DNA of 40,895 bases from Pseudomonadota bacterium (lineage in GTDB: Bacteria > Pseudomonadota > Gammaproteobacteria > Steroidobacterales > MnTg04): positions 25,001-65,895 of the forward strand of contig JACZVC010000017.1 in the NCBI GenBank assembly GCA_022572885.1, in the 5' to 3' direction. This document shows, in pieces, positions 35,388 through 40,895 of this stretch (positions are counted from its first letter, which is position 1; the number at the start of each line of letters is the position of its first letter). A model generated the notes under the pieces. The model ran no database searches. It had not been told where the DNA came from and saw nothing but the letters and a program-made list of their open reading frames with translations. Made by a program: the position numbers and the translations under genes.

Positions 35388-37441
35388 ACCTGCACTGCCT
35401 CGTCGCGGTCGTCCCCCGCATTCAATGCATCGACGAGGTTCGGTTCGACCAGCGGTGCGTCGGCTGTTTGTTTCCCCACCGCCGGGCTGTCGTTTCCGGT
35501 TTCGTCGTCCGGCAGGGTGAAACCTGCCACCGAGCGCTTGAGTTGAGTCGCCAGTTCAGCGAGCTTGCGAATCGACGCCGAAGTCGCGCTCGTGCTTTCC
35601 GCGGTTTGGTCGCTGATTTCCCTGAGTACTCCCGTATTGCGGGAGATATCGGCAGCAACCAGCGACTGTTGCCTGGCTGAATCGGAAATATTCTGTACCA
35701 GGGAAGCGATCTGGTTTGAAACCTGTTCGATTTCCTCCAGCGCCGCACCGGCGTTTTCAGCCAGCAGCGCGCCGCCAACCACATCGGTCGTGCTGCGCTC
35801 CATTGAAACAACTGCTTCATTGGTATCCGACTGGATCGTGCGCACCAGGACTTCGATCTGCTTGGTCGCATTGGTCGAGCGTTCGGCCAGACGCTGAACC
35901 TCATCGGCGACCACCGCGAATCCTCTGCCCGCCTCGCCGGCCATGCTCGCCTGTATCGAAGCGTTCAATGCCAAAATATTCGTTTGCTCGGCAATATCAT
36001 TGATCAGCTCGATAATATTGCCGATTTCCTGCGAGCTTTCTCCCAACCTTTTGATGCGCTTGGACGTATTCTGAATGGTTTCGCGAATCCTGTTCATCCC
36101 CTCGATCGTCCGGCGTACAGCATCGCCGCCTTTGTGGGCGACATCAACCGAATGGCGCGCAACATCTGCCGCACGTTCCGCGTTACCCGACACTTCCTCG
36201 ACGGAGTTGGCCATCCGGGCGATCGATTCGGTCGTGGAACCAACCTGTTGAGCCTGGGTCTCGCTGGCCGCTGCAAGATGGCTGATCGTGGCTTCTGACT
36301 GCCTGGCAGCCGCATCCACCAGGATCGAGGAATCCCTGATCGTCGTGACCAGGTTCCTCAATGCCTCGATCGCGTAATTGATGGAGTCGGCGATAGCGCC
36401 GGTAATATGCTCGGTTACCGTTGCCTGCACGGTCAGGTCGCCATCTGCAAGATTACCCAATTCATCCAGCAACCTGAGTATTGCTTGCTGGTTGCGCTCA
36501 TTCTGACGGGCATGCTCCTCGGCAACCCGCTGTATATTGGCGCTCGAGAAATAGAACCAGACCACGCCCGCCAGAAATAACAGCGCAGCTACCAGGATGA
36601 TGAAATGCAGGGCCGGGCTGGCAAGCAGCCCCCCGGCCGGACCCGCTTCGTCAACCGCGGTTGTAATTTTACCGCGCAGGCTATTGGCCACCGCGATAAG
36701 ATCGGCGCCCGCGGCCAGTGAACTGACGCTGGCGGCAACGCCCTCTGCCGCGGCCCGCAACACCGGCGCTACTGTCTGGTAGGCCAGACCGACTTCGTCC
36801 GCAGCTTGGCCGCCAAATTGCTGATCGCCCAGCAATTGTTCAACTTTAGCGGCCAGATTTTCTGCGGTGGAAGCAATCTGCGTGCTGAATTCTTCGACTC
36901 CAATCTGCCCGTCCTTATACGACTGCAGGATCACCACTGCGGAACCAGTGAGACCGGCAGCCTGTTCCAGGCTCTCCCGCTGATCCTGCCAGCGGCTGCC
37001 GAGCAGGCTCGCCGACATGCGCTTCAGTACAGTGATAAATACGCCGGCATCGATAATCGCCTGATCGACGGCGGCCGGTAATCCTTGCGCCTTATCCTGC
37101 GCAGCGAGCAGCCCGTTCATGGCAATGCTGAATGCCTGCCAGTCCCCGGATAACCCGGCTTCGATACCGGCCCCGGCAAGCTTTTCCCGGGCCGACGCCA
37201 CTGCCTCCTTGAGGTCAGCGAGTTGCCGATAGCCCGCGCTCTCGCCCTTGCCGGCGCTGCTTACGGCCTCCGCCACGGCACCGAGCCGCTGGTCCAGAAG
37301 GCTTACGCCGAGGGCCCTGGACTGGCTGGCGCTGCTTGCGCGACTGCCCATGTAGGCGGTCAACAGCGCCAACAGCAACATCAGGCCCAGCGCACCCATC
37401 AGCGCAGGCAGCCATTTAACCGAATCAAAATTGTCTGTCAT
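35384..37441 (-). CDS. pilJ: Type IV pilus methyl-accepting chemoreceptor PilJ
   Basis: A 685-residue membrane chemoreceptor. Membrane helices lie at about residues 9-31 (WLPALMGALGLMLLLALLTA) and about 279-300 (HFIILVAALLFLAGVVWFYF), enclosing an alanine-rich helical periplasmic domain. A HAMP-like region (LLDELGNLADGDLTVQATVT) and a long cytoplasmic coiled coil follow, with the receptor tip IAEQTNILALNASIQASMAG then EAGRGFAVVADEVQRLAERS. It signals through PilI/ChpC to ChpA, in Pseudomonas in response to surface contact through pili. It lies 14 bases after pilI. No methyltransferase (PilK) gene follows, unlike in Pseudomonas. Confidence 0.94.
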   Translation of the reverse strand: MTDNFDSVKWLPALMGALGLMLLLALLTAYMGSRASSASQSRALGVSLLDQRLGAVAEAVSSAGKGESAGYRQLADLKEAVASAREKLAGAGIEAGLSGDWQAFSIAMNGLLAAQDKAQGLPAAVDQAIIDAGVFITVLKRMSASLLGSRWQDQRESLEQAAGLTGSAVVILQSYKDGQIGVEEFSTQIASTAENLAAKVEQLLGDQQFGGQAADEVGLAYQTVAPVLRAAAEGVAASVSSLAAGADLIAVANSLRGKITTAVDEAGPAGGLLASPALHFIILVAALLFLAGVVWFYFSSANIQRVAEEHARQNERNQQAILRLLDELGNLADGDLTVQATVTEHITGAIADSINYAIEALRNLVTTIRDSSILVDAAARQSEATISHLAAASETQAQQVGSTTESIARMANSVEEVSGNAERAADVARHSVDVAHKGGDAVRRTIEGMNRIRETIQNTSKRIKRLGESSQEIGNIIELINDIAEQTNILALNASIQASMAGEAGRGFAVVADEVQRLAERSTNATKQIEVLVRTIQSDTNEAVVSMERSTTDVVGGALLAENAGAALEEIEQVSNQIASLVQNISDSARQQSLVAADISRNTGVLREISDQTAESTSATSASIRKLAELATQLKRSVAGFTLPDDETGNDSPAVGKQTADAPLVEPNLVDALNAGDDRDEAVQV

Positions 37442-37455
37442 TGATATATTCCGTT

Positions 37456-38037
37456 TCAGGACGTTACCGGCCCGATATCCGCCGCATTCAGAAATTCATC
37501 GCTTTCGACGAGGCTTTTCAGGCTCAGAACGGGCCAGATTTCGCCGCCTTGTGCAAAGGAGCCCCTGAGAAACCGATCGCAGCGGATCACCGTTTTTGGC
37601 TTCTCACGGTTTCTTTGGCTTTCCGGAAAGCGCCGGAACCCCAGTACCTCATCAACCAGCAGGCCGGCCGGCACATCCCGATGATTGACCGACAAGACCC
37701 TGGCGCGACGGCTGTTTGCCGCGATGCCGCCGCCAAAAAAATGGTTGATGTCAATCAGCGGCAAAAGTTGCCCGCGTATATTGACCAGCCCACGCAGCCA
37801 GTGCTTCGCCCCCGGGACCCTGGCAACGCCGGACGGCAGCGTCAGGACTTCCCGGATTTCATCCCTGGCCACCAGAAATTGTTCGTCTCCCAACCGAAAA
37901 CCAATACCGACGTATTCCTTTTCCTCAGCGGTCTGCTTCTGGCTCCCCGAAGCTGCCGCTCGCGCCCGCCTTTCCATTTCCAGCAACAACTCGAATGGCC
38001 GGTCAGTCAGCTTCTTCAACCCGGATGAATTCTTCAT
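37456..38037 (-). CDS. pilI: CheW-like chemosensory adaptor PilI
   Basis: A 193-residue CheW-domain protein connecting PilJ with ChpA. After a basic helical lead (LTDRPFELLLEMERRARAAA, which is typical of PilI) comes the CheW fold: YVGIGFRLGDEQFLVARDEI, HWLRGLVNIRGQLLPLIDIN and LLVDEVLGFRRF. ATG 38037 is chosen; a longer open frame starts inside pilH. The gap from pilH is four bases. Confidence 0.92.
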   Translation of the reverse strand: MKNSSGLKKLTDRPFELLLEMERRARAAASGSQKQTAEEKEYVGIGFRLGDEQFLVARDEIREVLTLPSGVARVPGAKHWLRGLVNIRGQLLPLIDINHFFGGGIAANSRRARVLSVNHRDVPAGLLVDEVLGFRRFPESQRNREKPKTVIRCDRFLRGSFAQGGEIWPVLSLKSLVESDEFLNAADIGPVTS

Positions 38038-38041
38038 GGTC

Positions 38042-38407
38042 TCACTTTTCGAGCACCGAACGGGCAATCGCAACAAGCTCGGAATCGGCGAAGGGTTTGA
38101 CGATGTAGTCGATGGCTCCCTGGCGCATCCCCCAGATGCGATCCGTCTCCTCTCCTTTGGTGGTCACCATGATGATCGGTATATCGGCGGTCTCAGGATC
38201 ATTGCTGAGTTGCCGGGTCGCTTGAAAACCGTTGAGTCCCGGCATGACCACATCCATCAGGATAAGGTCCGGCTTGAGTTTCTGTGCCATGCGAATTCCT
38301 TCGGCGCCATCGCCGGCCGCGGCCGTATCAAATCCGTGTTTGCGCAGCGCTTGCCGCATAACGTGCACTTCGGTGGGTGAATCATCGACTATCAGCACCA
38401 TCGCCAT
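38042..38407 (-). CDS. pilH: Single-domain response regulator PilH
   Basis: A 121-residue CheY-like receiver. The acidic pocket is LIVDDSP, the phosphorylated residue is Asp52 in LILMDVVMPGLNGF, the conserved threonine lies in IPIIMVTTKGEETD and the lysine in YIVKPF. By order and sequence it is PilH, which in Pseudomonas counteracts PilG, probably as a phosphate sink. It lies 24 bases after pilG. Confidence 0.94.
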   Translation of the reverse strand: MAMVLIVDDSPTEVHVMRQALRKHGFDTAAAGDGAEGIRMAQKLKPDLILMDVVMPGLNGFQATRQLSNDPETADIPIIMVTTKGEETDRIWGMRQGAIDYIVKPFADSELVAIARSVLEK

Positions 38408-38431
38408 ATCTTTCTCCTGTCCAGTCCCCCT

Positions 38432-38827
38432 TCAAGCGCGGACGTGGCTCGCAATCGCGCCTAGCAACTCGTCCTTGGTAAACGGCTTTGTCAGGTATTG
38501 CTGTGAGCCGACAATTCGCCCCCTGGCACGGTCGAAAAGACCGTCCTTGCTGGAAAGCATGATGACCGGAATCGACCTGAAAACCTTATTGTGTTTGATC
38601 AGCGCGCAAGTCTGGTAGCCGTCGAGGCGTGGCATCATAATGTCCACGAAAACGATATCCGGTTGGTGATCGGCAATTTTGGAAAGGGCGTCGAATCCGT
38701 CCACCGCGGTAAACACCTCGCACCCTTCCCTGGATAGCAAAGTCTCGGCTGTTTTTCGTATGGTTTTGCTGTCATCGATAACCAGCACCTTGAGGCCAAC
38801 AAGATTCGGTCGATTTTCCTCAGCCAC
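38432..38827 (-). CDS. pilG: Single-domain response regulator PilG
   Basis: A 131-residue CheY-like receiver. Acidic pair VIDDSKTIRKTAETLL, phospho-acceptor Asp62 in IVFVDIMMPRLDGYQ, and LTKPFTKDEL are typical of PilG. In Pseudomonas it drives pilus extension and cAMP signalling. The start is GTG at 38827, with AGGAG nine bases upstream. First gene of pilGHIJ-chpAC, divergent from gshB as in Pseudomonas. Confidence 0.93.
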   Translation of the reverse strand: MAEENRPNLVGLKVLVIDDSKTIRKTAETLLSREGCEVFTAVDGFDALSKIADHQPDIVFVDIMMPRLDGYQTCALIKHNKVFRSIPVIMLSSKDGLFDRARGRIVGSQQYLTKPFTKDELLGAIASHVRA

Positions 38828-38898
38828 TAGCGCTACTCCTGTTCGCTGCCACCTGCCGGTCCATTCTGGAGGTGTGAAAAAATCTTTGCCAATCCGAT

Positions 38899-38911
38899 CA
38901 GTGAATCACTG
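38899..38911. promoter_or_regulatory. Palindrome in the pilG/gshB divergent gap
   Basis: CAGTGA and TCACTG flank a central A, a perfect 13-base dyad, 72 bases upstream of pilG. It may be an operator for a regulator of the pil-chp operon, but no promoter elements can be set beside it with confidence. Confidence 0.3.
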
Positions 38912-38939
38912 TGTTGATGGGGGTTTTAACATATTGGGA

Positions 38940-38967
38940 CCGCTGCCGTCATCCAGACGGCAAGCGG
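38940..38967. repeat. Inverted repeat in the pilG/gshB divergent gap
   Basis: CCGCTGCCGTC pairs with GACGGCAAGCGG around ATCCA, giving an 11-base-pair GC-rich stem with a single bulged A. No T-run follows on either strand. It lies 113 bases from the pilG start and 87 from the gshB start. It could be a leader hairpin, a stop for opposing antisense transcripts or a binding site. Confidence 0.45.
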
Positions 38968-39053
38968 CTCAGTGAGGCCGCCCTTTGCTATTATGCGGGT
39001 ACTGGCGTGGCAGTAGAATACCCCGTCCAAACGGGCCGGAGAAGCAAAAGAAT

Positions 39054-40028
39054 ATGAACAAGAATCCAGTCAGGCTCGGCGTCGTCATGGACCCGATCGC
39101 CGATATCAAACCTTACAAGGACAGTACTTTCGCCATGTTGCTGGCCGCGGCCGCCCGTGGCTGGATCTTGCATTACATGGAGCAGGCTGACCTGTGGGTG
39201 GAAAACGGCAAGGCGATGGCCACGGCCAGCCTGCTGGCTGTGCGCGACCAGCCAACCGACTGGTTTACCCTGGGCGAAAGCAAGGACATGGAATTGGGCG
39301 ATCTCGATGTCATCCTGATGCGCAAAGACCCGCCGTTCGACATGGAATACATCTATACCAGCTATATACTCGAACTGGCGCAGGATCAGGGCGCCCTGGT
39401 GGTCAATGATCCCGCCAGCCTGCGCGATGCCAACGAAAAGGTTTATATGTCGTGGTTTCCGCAGTGCTGTGCGGAAACTTTGATTACCCGGTCGATCGCC
39501 CGCATCCGGGAATTTGCCAAAACCCATGACAAAATCGTTGTCAAACCGCTGGATGGCATGGGGGGGCGATCGATTTTTATAGTCGCTAGTAATGATCCCA
39601 ATACCAACGTAATAGCCGAAACCCTGACCGATTTCGGTCAGCAATTCACGATGGCACAGCGGTTTTTGCCGGAAATCAACGAAACCGGCGATAAGCGGAT
39701 CTTGCTGATCGATGGTGAGCCAGTGCCCTACGCGTTGGCCCGTATTCCGGCGGAGGGAGAAGCCCGGGGAAATCTTGCGCTCGGCGCCAGTTCCCAGGGC
39801 GTGCCGTTGAGCGAACGCGATTACTGGATATGCGCCCAACTGGGCCAGACCCTGAAAGAAAAGGGACTGCTGTTTGTGGGACTGGATGTGATCGGCGACT
39901 ACATGACCGAAATCAACGTGACCAGCCCGACTTGCATCAGAGAACTCGACGCAGAGTTTGATCTGGATATCGGCGGCCTGATCATGGATGCGATTCAGTC
40001 AAGGCTGGCAGAGGGGCCCAAAAATTAG
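39054..40028 (+). CDS. gshB: Glutathione synthetase
   Basis: A 324-residue ATP-grasp ligase that joins gamma-glutamylcysteine to glycine. Recognisable segments are LGVVMDPIADIKPYKDSTFA at the N-terminus, LMRKDPPFDMEYIYTSYIL, DKIVVKPLDGMGGRSIF (ATP-binding loop) and LLFVGLDVIGDYMTEINVTS. ATG 39054 begins at the conserved N-terminus with GGAG upstream; the longer open frame from 38985 is not conserved. Divergent from pilG. It supplies the glutathione used by AdhC and FghA. Its 3' end overlaps or abuts apbE. Confidence 0.96.
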   Translation: MNKNPVRLGVVMDPIADIKPYKDSTFAMLLAAAARGWILHYMEQADLWVENGKAMATASLLAVRDQPTDWFTLGESKDMELGDLDVILMRKDPPFDMEYIYTSYILELAQDQGALVVNDPASLRDANEKVYMSWFPQCCAETLITRSIARIREFAKTHDKIVVKPLDGMGGRSIFIVASNDPNTNVIAETLTDFGQQFTMAQRFLPEINETGDKRILLIDGEPVPYALARIPAEGEARGNLALGASSQGVPLSERDYWICAQLGQTLKEKGLLFVGLDVIGDYMTEINVTSPTCIRELDAEFDLDIGGLIMDAIQSRLAEGPKN

Positions 40029-40895
40029 ACGCCTGCTGATTATCGGCGCCGCGCTGCTAGTGGTCTCCTGCGAGCCGGGATCGCCGGTCTGGCACAGCGC
40101 ATTCCCCGCTTTCGGAACGCAAATCGAGATTTCCATCGCCGGCGTGCCGGAGACCCGCGCACGCCAGGCAAGCGATAGGATCAGAATCTTGTTCGAGGCG
40201 CTGCATCATCGCTGGCATCCCTGGGCCGATGGCGAACTCGCCAGGTTAAACGCGCAACTGATGGCCACCGGGTCGGCGACCGCCGATGCCGAGCTGCTCG
40301 AGATGGTCCGGCAGGCGATGGCTTATACAAGGCTCAGCGGCGGCCGCTTCAACCCGGCCGTGGCTGCGCTGGTCAGGGAATGGGGGTTTAACCAGGCGGC
40401 GCCGATCTCGGCTCCACCGGACCCGGCAAAATTGCTGGAATTACTGGCGGCGATGCCCAGCCAGCAGCATATAGACTGGTTGCCAGGCCGCCTCGTGTCG
40501 CCGACCGGGGGCTGGGCAATCGATCTGGGTGGATTCGCCAAAGGGCTCGCCGTCGACCGCGCGATAAAACTGCTGCGCGAAGCCGGTATCGAAAACGCCA
40601 TCGTCAATGCGGGCGGCGATCTGCGCGCAATGGGTCGACGCAATGAGCGCGCCTGGCGCATAGGAATTCGCCATCCCCGCCGCCCGGGCGTGATCGCCGG
40701 CATTGATATCGACGGCGATGAAAGCGTTTTTACCTCGGGCGATTACGAACGTTTCTTCGAATACCAGGGGGTTCGCTATCACCATATTCTTGACCCGGAG
40801 ACAGGCTATCCCGCGATCGGCACCGTGTCGCTGACCGTCATCGCCGGCAACGGCGCACTCGCCGATGCATCGGCAACGGCGCTGTTCGTCGCGGG
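39988..40895 (+). CDS. apbE: FAD:protein FMN transferase ApbE (3' end cut by window)
   Basis: The frame is open to the window end, about 302 codons. ApbE attaches FMN from FAD to a threonine of flavoproteins such as NqrB/NqrC or RnfG at the periplasmic side. Motifs are FPAFGTQIEISI, the NPAVAALVREWG segment, AIDLGGFAKGLAVDRAI, NAGGDLRAMG, SGDYERFFE, YHHILDPETGYPA and ADASATALFV. A lipoprotein signal ends in LLVVSC. The start is uncertain. ATG at 39988 overlaps gshB by 41 bases and lacks a ribosome-binding site. A rare ATT at 40024, seven bases after GAGGGG, would give a normal signal peptide beginning RRLLIIGAALLVVSC. Confidence 0.9.
   Translation, partial: MRFSQGWQRGPKIRRLLIIGAALLVVSCEPGSPVWHSAFPAFGTQIEISIAGVPETRARQASDRIRILFEALHHRWHPWADGELARLNAQLMATGSATADAELLEMVRQAMAYTRLSGGRFNPAVAALVREWGFNQAAPISAPPDPAKLLELLAAMPSQQHIDWLPGRLVSPTGGWAIDLGGFAKGLAVDRAIKLLREAGIENAIVNAGGDLRAMGRRNERAWRIGIRHPRRPGVIAGIDIDGDESVFTSGDYERFFEYQGVRYHHILDPETGYPAIGTVSLTVIAGNGALADASATALFVA

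Overview
The window reads as an ordinary GC-rich gammaproteobacterial chromosome, densely coded on both strands. I found no transposase, integrase, phage gene, CRISPR array, rRNA or tRNA. Two blocks have gene orders I recall from Pseudomonas: tyrS - M23 peptidase - anmK - erpA - bactofilin - DUF6776-type gene, and gshB next to pilGHIJ-chpA-chpC. The protein sequences fit a non-enteric, probably free-living gammaproteobacterium with type IV pilus chemosensing. I cannot name a genus from sequence alone.

Layout. (1) 1-7.6 kb: a MarR-GNAT fusion protein cut by the window edge, tyrosyl-tRNA synthetase, an M23 peptidase with anhydro-MurNAc kinase, ErpA, a bactofilin with a coiled-coil membrane protein, HemJ and RppH. 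(2) 7.7-8.7 kb: a BtuC-type permease. (3) 8.7-14.4 kb: a Fur-box-controlled ferric iron ABC transporter (fbpABC), a diguanylate cyclase and an uncharacterised exported protein. (4) 14.4-19.6 kb: an aldehyde dehydrogenase divergent from a glutathione-dependent formaldehyde detoxification operon (adhC, fghA, a gamma-glutamyltransferase-like gene). (5) 19.6-23.5 kb: pdxH, an alpha/beta hydrolase, the BtuD-type ATPase, a PhzF-like gene and an inositol-monophosphatase-family gene. (6) 23.5-27.2 kb: a promoter and cobalamin riboswitch driving btuB, then a PduO-type adenosyltransferase and, on the other strand, btuF. (7) 27.2-29.6 kb: ampD-ampE and rsmE. (8) 29.6-38.8 kb: the pil-chp chemosensory operon pilG-pilH-pilI-pilJ-chpA-chpC. 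(9) 39.0 kb to the end: gshB and a truncated apbE.

Three themes tie the genes together. B12 uptake and activation (BtuB, BtuC, BtuD, BtuF, PduO) is complete in the window but dispersed over about 20 kb, with btuC and btuD separated by 12.5 kb of unrelated genes. Glutathione chemistry links GshB (synthesis), AdhC and FghA (use in formaldehyde oxidation) and a GGT-like protein (gamma-glutamyl cleavage). Cell-wall turnover links AnmK and AmpD (recycling), an M23 endopeptidase and a bactofilin.

The only stretch longer than 300 bases without a gene is 23534-23962. It holds the btuB promoter, the cobalamin riboswitch and its expression platform. No convincing wholly new system was seen. The best leads are the bactofilin/coiled-coil membrane protein pair beside peptidoglycan genes, the split B12 locus and its riboswitch platform, the pil-chp operon without adaptation enzymes, and several unusual start or promoter arrangements (tyrS, apbE, adhC).
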